A stretch of DNA of 10,481 bases from an uncultured Curvibacter sp. (GCA_946481355.1 CAMLNH010000059.1:1-10481); one strand, 5' to 3'; shown: positions 1 through 7,018, counted from the stretch's first letter. The notes: generated from the sequence alone by a model not told the origin. Made by a program: numbers and translations.

Positions 1-421
1 AGTCGTAGCCCTCGCCCGCGAGGTCCACCACGCGGTCGCTGAGGTTGAGCGAGATCGTCACGTCGGCGTGCAGCTCGCGAAAGCGCGGCACCAGCGGCGC
101 CACATGCCGGCGGCCGAAGCCGGCCGGGGCCGTGATGCGCAGATGGCCGCTGGCCTTGACGCCGCCGGCCGACACGCTGGCTTCGGCATTGGCCACGTCG
201 GTCAGCAGGCGCTGGCAGTCTTCCAGAAAGGCGCTGCCCTCATGGGTCAGGCTGATGCGGCGCGTGGTGCGCACGAGCAGCTTGACGCCCAGGCGTTCCT
301 CCAGCGCGTCCAGCCGCCGGCCCATGATGGCGGGCGCCACGCCTTCCGCATGGGCCGCCGCCGTCAGGCTGCCGCGCGTGGCCACCGAGACGAAGGATTC
401 CATTTGTTTGAGCTTGTCCAT
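1..421 (-). CDS. LysR-family transcriptional regulator, N-terminal part (runs off window)
   Basis: About 140 residues are readable from an ATG at 421 to the window edge; the C-terminal half lies outside. Residues 1-60 form the LysR winged helix-turn-helix, beginning MDKLKQMESFVSVATRGSLT, followed by AAAHAEGVAPAIMGRRLDALEE and the RTTRRISLTHEG wing. From about residue 89 the effector-binding domain starts (GHLRITAPAGFGRRHVAPLV), as in the family. The start is the usual LysR beginning; only a weak A/G-rich ribosome site precedes it. It lies 135 bp downstream of allA on the same strand, so it is not divergent from the allantoate genes and probably has its own promoter. The family is certain; the target genes are unknown and may lie beyond the left edge. 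Confidence 0.93.
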   Translation of the reverse strand, partial: MDKLKQMESFVSVATRGSLTAAAHAEGVAPAIMGRRLDALEERLGVKLLVRTTRRISLTHEGSAFLEDCQRLLTDVANAEASVSAGGVKASGHLRITAPAGFGRRHVAPLVPRFRELHADVTISLNLSDRVVDLAGEGYD

Positions 422-556
422 CGCCCATTATTTTCTTAAAAGTTGCTAATTGAGCCACTTTTGGAAGAATTTCATCGATATTCCGGAATGACCGGCGGCG
501 CACCACTTCTGGCCACGGCGCCCGAATGGTTGCAGGGAGTGTGATGTCGCGCAGGC
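422..556. other. Intergenic region between allA and the LysR gene
   Basis: This 135-bp spacer separates the end of allA from the LysR start. The half nearest LysR is AT-rich (430-480), unlike the surrounding coding DNA, as expected for a promoter. It contains a perfect 10-bp palindrome, ATTCCGGAAT, at 480-489, which could be an operator. I see no convincing terminator hairpin after allA, so read-through into the LysR gene is possible. Confidence 0.4.
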
Positions 557-1060
557 CTAGCGGGCGATGCCGAGTTGCCAGGCGTCGATGTCGATCACGT
601 CGCAGTTCTCGCCCGGGCCGAGCCGGTCGGCGACCAGAAAATCACCCGCAGTCAGCGCCAGCAAGGGATGGTGCCAGACGCCGCGTTTGAAGTTGATCCC
701 TTGCGAGCCGCTGGCCAGGAAGACCCGCAAGTCCTCCGGCGCCGGCGGCCCTACAGTGGGGGCCACCACGATCCAGAAAGCCTGGCCATGCAAAGGCACG
801 AAGGCTTGCGAGCCGAGCGGGTGGCGCTCCAGGCAGTACAAGGCACAGGGGGACGAACATTCCTCAGCGCGGAAAATGCTGAGCGACAGGCGGCCCTCGG
901 CATCGACCTCCAACTGCGCGAGGTCTGAGAACCGCTGGCTGCTGCCCTCGTTGATGGCATAGCTGGGGCGCCCCTGGCATTCGATCACTTGCCCAAAGGG
1001 GGCAAACGTCTGCGCGGTCAGGGGCTGGGCAGACAACAGCCGGTTTGGTGCGGCACTCAT
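557..1060 (-). CDS. allA: Ureidoglycolate lyase
   Basis: This 167-residue cytoplasmic enzyme would cleave (S)-ureidoglycolate to glyoxylate and urea (EC 4.3.2.3), the last step of allantoate breakdown by the allantoicase route. Family-like motifs are INEGSSQRFSDLA at residues 37-48 and GINFKRGVWHHPLLAL at 121-136, the conserved histidine-containing segment. The length is typical for AllA (about 160-170). The chosen ATG at 1058-1060 overlaps the TGA of the allantoicase gene (1057-1059) in an ATGA arrangement, pointing to coupled translation. An in-frame ATG seven codons upstream (1081) is possible but less likely. It is the last gene of the seven-gene operon and ends with TAG. Its pairing with allantoicase strongly supports the call. 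Confidence 0.93.
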   Translation of the reverse strand: MSAAPNRLLSAQPLTAQTFAPFGQVIECQGRPSYAINEGSSQRFSDLAQLEVDAEGRLSLSIFRAEECSSPCALYCLERHPLGSQAFVPLHGQAFWIVVAPTVGPPAPEDLRVFLASGSQGINFKRGVWHHPLLALTAGDFLVADRLGPGENCDVIDIDAWQLGIAR

Positions 1061-2088
1061 TTCGCGGAAGCCTCGCCCCATAAGCGCAGTCGCGAGACAC
1101 CGCCATCCGGATGAAGATTCAGGCGGACGTGGCTGACCTCGCCCAGATCGAGAACCTGCTCCGCAAAGTGATGGATGTGATCAGCTTGCATCTTCATCTC
1201 GGGCAGCAGCGTCGGCCAGAACTGGGCTTGCGAGATCAGCGCCTGATCGCTCAAGCCCGGAGCATAGCCGGCCTGCAAGGAGCATCGGTCCGGGAAATTG
1301 CCGCGGAAGTGCGCGGTGTCCAGTTCGATGCGCCGGATCCGGCCGGGTCGACCCAGCGCGATGATGCACCAGTCGAAACCGGGCTCTCGGCGGCGCCGGG
1401 TTTCCCAGCCGTCGCCCATGTCTACGCCGCGGCCGGGCAACAGCAGATTGGCGGCATGGCCGAAATGTGCGTCGTTCCAGGCCACGGGATAGGCGCCATT
1501 GAGCGCGGCCCCCAGGTCGACCTGGGCGTCCGCGTCAGCCCCCGGCTCGCCTACCGGGCGGCCGTAGACCCGCAGCCGTGCGACGCCCCCGTCGGGCAGG
1601 ATGTTAAGCCGGACATGGCTATAGGCCACCGTGCTGTTCAACCCGTCCAGCGCCAGCAGATGATGCTGGTTGCCGCCGAGCGCGGCCGGCGCAAGCAGAG
1701 GCTCCCAGCTGTCGGCGCGCTGCGGATCCAGGCCGGACCGGCACCCGTCCAGGGAAGCGGCGGGGGGATAGTTACCGGTGAAGAAACTGGTGTCGATATC
1801 AACGCCGACAATGCAGGCGGGCCGGGCCAGGCGCACGATGCACCAGTCATGGCCAGGGCCGCGCTTGCGCTTGGACTCCCAGCCGTCCATCCATTTCCCG
1901 TTCGCGTCGTATTTGCCGGGGACGAAGATGGCCGCCTGGGCCTGCAGCAGGCGCTGCATCGGGGCGAAAAAGTCGTCAGAACATGCCAGTGTCTCGGCGC
2001 CCAGACGAGGGTCGGCGAGGTTGATCTGATGGCGAGCCCAGTCGGGCAGCACTGCGGCCTGGGCCGTGAGGATGGCGGGTTGATTCAT
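1057..2088 (-). CDS. alc: Allantoicase
   Basis: The 343-residue product matches allantoicase (allantoate amidinohydrolase, EC 3.5.3.4), which hydrolyses allantoate to (S)-ureidoglycolate and urea. The family is built from two homologous jelly-roll domains and both are visible. Repeat one has GKWMDGWESKRKRGPGHDWC (64-83) and SHVRLNILPDGGVARLRVYG (157-176). Repeat two has DMGDGWETRRRREPGFDWC (223-241) and SHVRLNLHPDGGVSRLRLWG (319-338). The length is normal. The gene starts 9 bp after the ATPase stop with only a weak ribosome site and overlaps allA by 4 bp. No allantoinase or ureidoglycolate dehydrogenase gene is in the window, so allantoate must come from import or from genes elsewhere. Confidence 0.95.
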   Translation of the reverse strand: MNQPAILTAQAAVLPDWARHQINLADPRLGAETLACSDDFFAPMQRLLQAQAAIFVPGKYDANGKWMDGWESKRKRGPGHDWCIVRLARPACIVGVDIDTSFFTGNYPPAASLDGCRSGLDPQRADSWEPLLAPAALGGNQHHLLALDGLNSTVAYSHVRLNILPDGGVARLRVYGRPVGEPGADADAQVDLGAALNGAYPVAWNDAHFGHAANLLLPGRGVDMGDGWETRRRREPGFDWCIIALGRPGRIRRIELDTAHFRGNFPDRCSLQAGYAPGLSDQALISQAQFWPTLLPEMKMQADHIHHFAEQVLDLGEVSHVRLNLHPDGGVSRLRLWGEASAK

Positions 2089-2097
2089 GCCGTGCGT

Positions 2098-2826
2098 TCA
2101 ATGGATCGAGCCGATGAAACTGGCCAGTTCGGCCGTCTGCGGGTGGGCGAAGAGGGCCTGCGGATCACCGGCCTCGTGAATGCGCCCCTGGTGCATGAAA
2201 ACGAGTTTATCTCCGACTTCCCGGGCGAAGCGCATTTCGTGGGTGACCATGATCAGTGTCATGCCCTCGGCAGCCAGGGTCTTGACCACTGCCAGCACCT
2301 CGTTCACCAGCTCAGGATCGAGCGCCGAAGTGATCTCGTCGCACAGCAACACGCGCGGTTGCATGGCCAACGCGCGGGCGATGGCGACACGCTGCTGCTG
2401 CCCTCCGGAGAGCTGGTCGGGGTAGGCGTCGAACTTGTCCTGCAGACCGACTTTCAGCAGCATGGTGCGCGCCAGCGCTTGCGCATCGTCACCGGCCATC
2501 TTCTTGACGACACGGGTGGCCAGCATCACGTTCTGACCGGCCGTCAGGTGCGGAAAGAGATTGAATTGCTGGAACACCATACCGACTTTCTGGCGCAGGG
2601 CGCGCAGATCGGTTTCGCGGGGGTGGATGCGTTCTCCGTCGACCTCGATGCAACCGTCGTCGAAGCTTTCCAGACCGTTGATGGTGCGAAGCAGCGTGCT
2701 CTTGCCCGAACCGCTGCGCCCGATCAGGGCGATCACCTGGCCTTCTTCGACGTCCAGGTCGATGCCTTTGAGCACATGGTTGCTGCCGAAGTGTTTGTGC
2801 AAGGCGTCAATGTGCACGAGAGCCAT
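2098..2826 (-). CDS. Polar amino acid-type ABC transporter, ATP-binding protein (GlnQ/HisP-like)
   Basis: A 242-residue cytoplasmic ATPase that would power the importer formed with the two permeases upstream. All nucleotide-binding motifs are intact: Walker [10 protein letters not shown] at 36-44, Q-loop around Q86-Q87, signature LSGGQQQR at 139-146, Walker B VLLCDE at 159-164, D-loop SALD at 167-170 and switch His at 196 (VTHEM). Length and the C-terminal FIGSIH are typical of the PAAT subfamily. The ATG at 2826 is preceded by a good purine-rich ribosome site (AGGAAG) and lies inside the end of the permease gene, overlapping it by 20 bp. It is followed closely by alc, so the ligand is probably a ureide, not a standard amino acid. 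Confidence 0.95.
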   Translation of the reverse strand: MALVHIDALHKHFGSNHVLKGIDLDVEEGQVIALIGRSGSGKSTLLRTINGLESFDDGCIEVDGERIHPRETDLRALRQKVGMVFQQFNLFPHLTAGQNVMLATRVVKKMAGDDAQALARTMLLKVGLQDKFDAYPDQLSGGQQQRVAIARALAMQPRVLLCDEITSALDPELVNEVLAVVKTLAAEGMTLIMVTHEMRFAREVGDKLVFMHQGRIHEAGDPQALFAHPQTAELASFIGSIH

Positions 2827-3463
2827 GGATCTTCCTTTCTAGGATGCGCGAATAGGCGGAAAGCGGATAACAGAGGGCGAAATAACCGAGCGCCACGAGG
2901 CCGAAGACGAAGAAGGGCTGGTAGGTGGCATTGGCCAGCATGGAGCCAGTCTTGGTCAGCTCGATAAAGCCGATGATCGACGTCACTGCCGTGCCCTTGA
3001 CGACCTGTACCGAGAAGCCGACGGTGGGCGCAATCGCGATGCGCAGGGCCTGTGGCAGGATGACGTGTCGCATCTGTTCAAAGTGGCTCATGGCCAGGCT
3101 GGCCGAGACCTCCCACTGCCCCTTGGGGACGGACTCGACGCAACCGCGCCAGATCTCGCCGAGATAGGCGCTGGTGAACAGCGTCAGGCCGAGCGCGGCG
3201 GCCAGCCAGGGCGAGATCTCCAGCCCCATCAGGCTGCTGCCGAAGAAGATGATGAACAGCTGCATGAGCAGCGGCGTGCCCTGAAAGACCTCGATATAGC
3301 CTTGCGCCAGACGGCGCGGCAGCGCATGCTTGGCAATGCGCGCGAACAGCACGACGAGCCCGGCCAGGCCACCGAGCACGAATGCGGTCAGCGACAGGCC
3401 GATGGTCCACAAGGCGCCGTCGAGCAGATTGCGGACGATGTCCCAGTTCGAGATGTCGTTCAT
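2807..3463 (-). CDS. Polar amino acid-type ABC transporter permease (second subunit)
   Basis: A 218-residue inner-membrane permease of the HisM/GlnP family. Hydrophobic segments lie near residues 15-42, 65-80, 86-104, 145-168 and 184-202. The cytoplasmic EAA-type loop that contacts the ATPase is at 119-140 (VSASLAMSHFEQMRHVILPQ). Just before it, GEIWRGCVESVPKGQWE is the usual GE.fRgg..sv..GQ.E segment. The ATG at 3463 overlaps the TGA of the preceding permease gene (ATGA) and has GGAGAG upstream; in-frame sequence further upstream is the other permease gene read out of frame. It likely forms a heterodimer with the neighbouring permease. Confidence 0.94.
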   Translation of the reverse strand: MNDISNWDIVRNLLDGALWTIGLSLTAFVLGGLAGLVVLFARIAKHALPRRLAQGYIEVFQGTPLLMQLFIIFFGSSLMGLEISPWLAAALGLTLFTSAYLGEIWRGCVESVPKGQWEVSASLAMSHFEQMRHVILPQALRIAIAPTVGFSVQVVKGTAVTSIIGFIELTKTGSMLANATYQPFFVFGLVALGYFALCYPLSAYSRILERKIHGSRAH

Positions 3464-4128
3464 GGCACTCTCCGCGCGATCAGCCGCCGCCCGGCTCGGA
3501 CCATGATCTGGCGCACGCCCAGGGCGAGCAGGAAATACATGGCAGTGACGATGAAGTAGGTTTCGAAGGCGCGGAAGTTGCGCGACTGGATGAAGTTGGC
3601 GGCGAACGTCAGCTCCTCGGCGGCGATCTGCGAGCAGACCGACGAGCCGAGCATGACGATGACCACCTGGCTGCAGATGGACGGCCAGACTTTGAGCAGG
3701 GCGGGTGGGAGCACCACGTGCAGGAAGATCTGCGCACGGCTCATGGCCAGCGATTGGGCCGCCTCGATCTGGCCGCGCGGCGTGGCCTCGATCCCGGCAC
3801 GGATGATCTCGGTGCTGTAGGCCCCGAGGTTGATCACCATGGCCAGTATCGCGGCCTGCCATTCGTTGATCTGCACGCCCAGCGACGGCAGCCCGAAGAA
3901 GATGAAGAACAACTGGACCAGGAAGGGCGTGTTGCGGATCAGCTCGACATAGACCGCGAAGAAGCGATGGAACGGCGCCAGACGCCAAGCGCGCGATACG
4001 GCGCCCAGCGTGCCGATGGCCAATCCGAAGACGGTGCCGACGGCCGTCAACGCCAGGGTTTTGAGGGCGCCGGCAAGCAGCACCTCCCGGTACTCAAGGA
4101 CGGCGGAGAAGTTGAATGCGTACGCCAC
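3460..4128 (-). CDS. Polar amino acid-type ABC transporter permease (first subunit)
   Basis: A 222-residue inner-membrane permease of the HisQ/GlnP family. The motifs YVELIRNTPFLVQLFFIFFG (60-79), AYSTEIIRAGIEATPRGQIE (103-122) and the EAA-type loop EAAQSLAMSRAQIFLHVVLP (122-141) are characteristic. Hydrophobic segments are near 18-44, 68-82, 90-108, 150-170 and 188-206. Translation probably begins at a GTG (4126-4128), supported by AGGAG eight or so bases upstream. It follows the binding-protein gene by 45 bp and overlaps the next permease gene by 4 bp. Confidence 0.93.
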   Translation of the reverse strand: MAYAFNFSAVLEYREVLLAGALKTLALTAVGTVFGLAIGTLGAVSRAWRLAPFHRFFAVYVELIRNTPFLVQLFFIFFGLPSLGVQINEWQAAILAMVINLGAYSTEIIRAGIEATPRGQIEAAQSLAMSRAQIFLHVVLPPALLKVWPSICSQVVIVMLGSSVCSQIAAEELTFAANFIQSRNFRAFETYFIVTAMYFLLALGVRQIMVRAGRRLIARRVP

Positions 4129-4173
4129 GGTCAGGTCTCCTGTGTGCCAAAAACGGCCAAGCCAGCAACTGGA

Positions 4174-4965
4174 TCAGAGGTCGGCGGGAAGGGGTGCTTG
4201 CAGCCAGCGTTGCGAGACCTGGTTCAGTTCTCCGCTCTTCTTCAGCTTCGCGATGACGTCGTTGACCTTGGCCAGCAAAGCGGCCTCCCCCTTGTTCACA
4301 CCGACGTAGCACGGCGAGTTCTTGATCAGGAACTTGGCGTCCAGACGACGCAGCCGGGTGCGCTCGTTGATGGCCGCAGCGACGACGTTGCCTGTGGCGA
4401 TCAGCTGCACCTGGCCGGATAGGTAGGCGGAAATGGTGGCGTTGTTGTCCTCGAAACGCTTGAGCGTTGTCGAGGGCGGCGCGATCTTGCTGAATTCCAG
4501 GTCCTCGACCGAGCCGCGTGTGACACCCACGGTCTTGCCGGCTGTGTCGGCCACGGCCTTGACCGTCATGTCGGTGGGTCCGAAGATGCCGTTGAAGAAC
4601 GGGGCATAGGCGGTGGAGAAGTCGATGACCTTCTCGCGATCCGGGTTCTTGCCCAGGCTGGAGATGACGAGGTCGGCCTTGCCGGTCGTCAGATAGGGAA
4701 TGCGGTTGGTGCTGCTCACGGGGATCAGCTCGACCTTGAGCTTGAGCTCCCGGCCGATCAGGTTGGCCACATCGATGTCATACCCGCGCGGCTTGAGGTC
4801 GGGGCCGACGGTGCCGAACGGCGGGAAGTCCTGCGGCACGGCGACGCGCAAGGTGCCGTTTTTTTCCGCGGCGTCCAGGGCATCGGCGTGCGCAATGGCC
4901 GGAAGGCCCGCGACGCCAAGCAGCACAACGCCAAGTAGGGAGTGGAGGAACGGACGTTTTTTCAT
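4174..4965 (-). CDS. Family-3 periplasmic substrate-binding protein, candidate ureide/allantoate receptor
   Basis: A 263-residue exported receptor for the ABC importer. Residues 1-27 form a signal peptide with a lysine/arginine start, a hydrophobic core and a likely cut after AHA (25-27). The mature part is a type II binding-protein fold of family 3: TLRVAVPQDFPPFG (38-51), GYDIDVANLIG (61-71), DLVISSLGKNPDREKVIDFS (98-117) and a GKTVGVTRGS hinge segment (143-152). Arg110 corresponds to the arginine that holds the ligand carboxylate in the HisJ/GlnH family. The aspartate that usually binds the alpha-ammonium group appears replaced (Gly192-Asn193 in QLIATGNVVA), which fits a ligand without an alpha-amino group. 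The ATG has GGAG upstream and follows gntR by 33 bp. The family is certain; the ligand is inferred from the operon. Confidence 0.92.
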   Translation of the reverse strand: MKKRPFLHSLLGVVLLGVAGLPAIAHADALDAAEKNGTLRVAVPQDFPPFGTVGPDLKPRGYDIDVANLIGRELKLKVELIPVSSTNRIPYLTTGKADLVISSLGKNPDREKVIDFSTAYAPFFNGIFGPTDMTVKAVADTAGKTVGVTRGSVEDLEFSKIAPPSTTLKRFEDNNATISAYLSGQVQLIATGNVVAAAINERTRLRRLDAKFLIKNSPCYVGVNKGEAALLAKVNDVIAKLKKSGELNQVSQRWLQAPLPADL

Positions 4966-4998
4966 GGTGAAGCTCCAGGGATGGACAAAGAGGCGGGT

Positions 4999-5676
4999 TC
5001 AGGGGAGGAGAAAGTTGATGCCGATGCGGCTGGCGGCAGAGAGCAGGTGTTCTTGCATGGCGTCGCGGGCTGCGGCCGCATCACCCGCCGCGACGGCGGC
5101 GAGGATGGCGTTGTGCTCGTCCACGGGATCCCAGATGCGGCTGCGATCGGCGAACGGCAGGCGCAGGCTGTAGGCGAGCTGGGGCTGGAACTGCCGGGTC
5201 ACGGCAGACAGCGCGGGGTTGCGCGAGAGCTCCGCAAGCTGCAGATGAAACTGCAGATCGCATTCGGCCGCGCGCACCAGATCGCTGCTGGTCAGGGCGC
5301 GCTGCATCTCTTCCATGCACGAGCGCAGGGCGGCGAGTTCGCCGTCACTGCGCTGGCTGGCTGCCAGGCTGGCATGGGCCGGCTCGATCACATAGCGCAT
5401 CTGAAAGATGGCCGCCGGTGGCATGGCATCGGGACCGGCGGGCAGCTCGGCCGCAGAGGGCCGCGTGCCGGCGGTCACGAAAACCCCCTTGCCGGCAAAG
5501 GAGCGCAGCAGTCCCAGCGCCTCCAGCATCGAGATGGCCTCACGCAGCGAGGCGCGGCTGATGCCCATGCTTTCGGACAACTCGCGTTGACCCGGGAGCG
5601 ATGAACCTGCAGGATAGCGGCCATCCAGGATGCGGCGTTGCAGAGTTTGAGCGGCGATGTCAGAAACGTTGGGCAT
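4999..5676 (-). CDS. FadR-subfamily GntR transcriptional regulator
   Basis: A 225-residue regulator. The N-terminal winged helix-turn-helix spans about 5-70: SLPGQRELSESMGISRASLR (26-45) then EAISMLEALGLL and the wing GKGVFVT. The all-helical FCD effector domain follows, with the likely metal ligands Asp140, His144, His188 and His210 (CDLQFHLQLAELSRN; DEHNAILAAVAAGD; MQEHL). The ATG at 5676 gives the usual GntR beginning. An in-frame ATG at 5745 would put the operator and the -10 element inside the coding region, so it is rejected. As first gene of the operon, next to a FadR-type operator, it probably represses the operon and itself until a pathway compound such as allantoate, ureidoglycolate or glyoxylate binds. 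The effector is inferred. Confidence 0.92.
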   Translation of the reverse strand: MPNVSDIAAQTLQRRILDGRYPAGSSLPGQRELSESMGISRASLREAISMLEALGLLRSFAGKGVFVTAGTRPSAAELPAGPDAMPPAAIFQMRYVIEPAHASLAASQRSDGELAALRSCMEEMQRALTSSDLVRAAECDLQFHLQLAELSRNPALSAVTRQFQPQLAYSLRLPFADRSRIWDPVDEHNAILAAVAAGDAAAARDAMQEHLLSAASRIGINFLLP

Positions 5677-5694
5677 TTTTTTGGTGCAGTTCAG

Positions 5695-5709
5695 ACCGGT
5701 CAGACCAGT
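5695..5709 (-). promoter_or_regulatory. FadR-type operator upstream of gntR
   Basis: On the minus strand this reads ACTGGTCTGACCGGT, a 15-bp palindrome around a central T with one mismatched pair. Its core GGTCtGACC resembles the TGGTCnGACCA-type sites of FadR-subfamily regulators. On the plus strand it is also part of a 9-bp tandem, CAGACCGGT then CAGACCAGT (5692-5709). It lies between the predicted -10 element and the gntR start, where a bound repressor would block initiation. Confidence 0.65.
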
Positions 5710-5715
5710 TGAACC

Positions 5716-5745
5716 TCTATAAGCACGTTTGATGCCAGCCTCCAA
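5716..5745 (-). promoter_or_regulatory. Predicted sigma-70-type promoter of the allantoate operon
   Basis: On the minus strand, TTGGAG (5740-5745) and TATAGA (5716-5721) are separated by 18 bp and each match four of six consensus bases. Transcription would start at about 5705-5710, within or at the edge of the FadR-type operator, giving a short leader before the gntR ATG at 5676. The assignment is by eye. Confidence 0.4.
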
Positions 5746-5762
5746 AGGCGCGTCCCCTCCAT

Positions 5763-5779
5763 ATAGAGGTAGCCTCTAT
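5763..5779. repeat. Perfect inverted repeat, candidate second operator
   Basis: ATAGAGG-tag-CCTCTAT is a perfect 7-3-7 inverted repeat about 18 bp upstream of the predicted -35 element. A third copy of the same 7-mer, CCTCTAT, occurs at 5714-5720 and overlaps the predicted -10 element. No T-run follows, so it is not a terminator. It does not match the usual GntR operator patterns, so it may bind another regulator or be a second contact site. Confidence 0.45.
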
Positions 5780-5950
5780 TCCCTGGAGCTGGGCACACGC
5801 CATTCCTTGGCCCGGCGTCTTCCATCTTGGTGCGCTGACCCTTCACGGCGTGCGCGTGCTCCGGTATGCCGGCGTGTTAAAGGCCGGCTAACAGGACCTT
5901 GCGCAAATGCAAATGGCGCCGGCTGAGCGACGGGAGCATGATGGGCGCCC
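5780..5950. other. Intergenic region between the allantoate operon and the hydratase gene
   Basis: About 170 bp separate the minus-strand operon's control region from the plus-strand hydratase gene. Three GCCGGC hexamers (5868-5873, 5883-5888 and one near 5928) give a possible weak hairpin. I found no convincing promoter for the hydratase gene and no open frame with family resemblance. The two transcription units are divergent, so hydratase promoter elements should lie here. Confidence 0.3.
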
Positions 5951-6811
5951 ATGAACACCTCTGCCCCCGCCCTGGTGCTGGATACCCTGCGCGACTGGAT
6001 CGGTCGTACCGAAACCCGCGAAGACCAGCTCACCGCCACCCCGGTGGCCGCGCTGTCCGCCACACTGGATCGCGACGACCCGACGCCTGTGCCCGGCGCC
6101 GCGCTGCCCCCGCTCTGGCACTGGCTCTATTTCACGCCGCTCACGCGGCACAGCGAAATCGGCGAGGACGGCCACGCCAGACGCGGCGGCTTTCTGCCGC
6201 CCGTGCCTCTGCCGCGACGTATGTGGGCCGGTGGGCGGCTCGATTTTCTGCAGCCCTTGCGCGTGGGCGAGGCCGTCACGCGTGTTTCGACGATCAAGGA
6301 CGTGACGGTGAAGGAGGGGCGCACGGGATCGCTGGTTTTCGTCTGCGTGCGCCACGAATTTTCGAATGCCCAGGGGCTGGCGCTGGCCGAAGAGCACGAC
6401 ATCGTCTACCGCGATGCGCCCGCGTCCGATGCGCCGCAGCCCGAGCCCACGCCCGCGCCGCGTGACGAACAGTTCAGCCGGGAGATCGTGCCTGACCCCG
6501 TGCTGCTGTTCCGCTACTCGGCGCTGACCTTCAACGGCCATCGCATCCACTACGACCGCAGTTATGTCACGGGCGTCGAAGGCTACCCGGGCCTCATCGT
6601 GCACGGCCCGCTGATCGCTACCCTGCTCATGGATCTGCTGCGCAGGAACCTGCCCGATGCGACCGTGCAACGCTTCAGCTTCAAGGCCGTGCGCCCTACC
6701 TTCGACATCCACCCCTTCACGGTCTGCGGCAAGCGCGAGGGCAGCACCGTCACGCTCTGGGGCCGTGACCACGAGGGCTGGCTCACCATGCAGGCCACCG
6801 CAGAGATATGA
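5951..6811 (+). CDS. HTD2/MaoC-type acyl-CoA hydratase (double hotdog)
   Basis: A 286-residue cytoplasmic protein of the family containing mesaconyl-C4-CoA and itaconyl-CoA hydratases and fungal Htd2-like dehydratases. The N-terminal hotdog half holds LPPLWHWLYFTPL (52-64), GEDGHARRGGFLPPVPLPRR (71-90) and MWAGGRLDFLQPLRVGE (91-107). The C-terminal half carries the hydratase motif FRYSALTFNGHRIHYD (187-202), with the predicted catalytic Asn/His pair, then YPGLIVHGP (212-220). Length is normal for the family. The ATG at 5951 fits the family's N-terminus; an overlapping ATG at 5941 is in another frame. A dehydrogenase and a CaiB remnant follow on the same strand, pointing to CoA-thioester catabolism. 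The exact substrate cannot be read from the sequence. Confidence 0.87.
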   Translation: MNTSAPALVLDTLRDWIGRTETREDQLTATPVAALSATLDRDDPTPVPGAALPPLWHWLYFTPLTRHSEIGEDGHARRGGFLPPVPLPRRMWAGGRLDFLQPLRVGEAVTRVSTIKDVTVKEGRTGSLVFVCVRHEFSNAQGLALAEEHDIVYRDAPASDAPQPEPTPAPRDEQFSREIVPDPVLLFRYSALTFNGHRIHYDRSYVTGVEGYPGLIVHGPLIATLLMDLLRRNLPDATVQRFSFKAVRPTFDIHPFTVCGKREGSTVTLWGRDHEGWLTMQATAEI

Positions 6812-7018
6812 AACACCCCCCGAGACGCTGCGAGTCTCTGTGCTCACAGCCAGAGGCCGTGGCTCTTCAGGCTGCCCAAGCCTGCGCAGGCAGGCTTGGA
6901 GCCGCAGCCCTCAGCCCCTTTCTCGCCTGCGGCGGGAGGGGGGTGCAGCCAGTGGCCCGGCAAAGCCGGTTCCACGGCTGTCTTGAATGTCGTTCCCCTC
7001 AACGATGAAACCAAACCG
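6812..7018. repeat. Hairpin-rich intergenic segment, possible dispersed repeat
   Basis: This 207-bp spacer breaks an otherwise compact gene cluster. It contains CCAAGCCTG-cgcagg-CAGGCTTGG at 6876-6899, a perfect 9-bp stem with a 6-nt loop, and inside it the self-complementary CCTGCGCAGG (6881-6890). G/C tracts follow (about 6928-6946), and a CCCGGCAAAGCCGGTTCCACGG segment lies around 6957-6977. The composition and the last segment resemble intergenic repeats I recall from Comamonadaceae genomes; this is recollection, not a search. There is no T-run, so simple rho-independent termination is unlikely. Confidence 0.4.

Noticed and set aside
240..506. Minus-strand 88-codon frame at the LysR start
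   Set aside because: It is out of frame with the LysR protein and its residues show no family; the LysR frame with ATG at 421 explains the region.
1111..2967. A 618-codon plus-strand open frame opposite alc and the ATPase gene
   Set aside because: It has no recognisable domain, is rich in residues expected from antisense GC-rich codons, and lies over two clearly identified minus-strand genes. It is a shadow of them.
5677..5745. N-terminal extension of the GntR regulator to an ATG at 5745
   Set aside because: The extension (GIKRAYRGSTGLTGLN) is not GntR-like and its DNA holds the operator and -10 element; the ATG at 5676 gives the normal start.
5888..6847. A 319-codon minus-strand open frame opposite the hydratase gene
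   Set aside because: No domain resemblance; the plus-strand frame encodes a well-recognised HTD2/MaoC protein.
6896..7018. 41-residue N-terminal extension of the acyl-CoA dehydrogenase
   Set aside because: The extension translates the repeat-like spacer and has no dehydrogenase similarity; the ATG at 7019 gives the usual family start.
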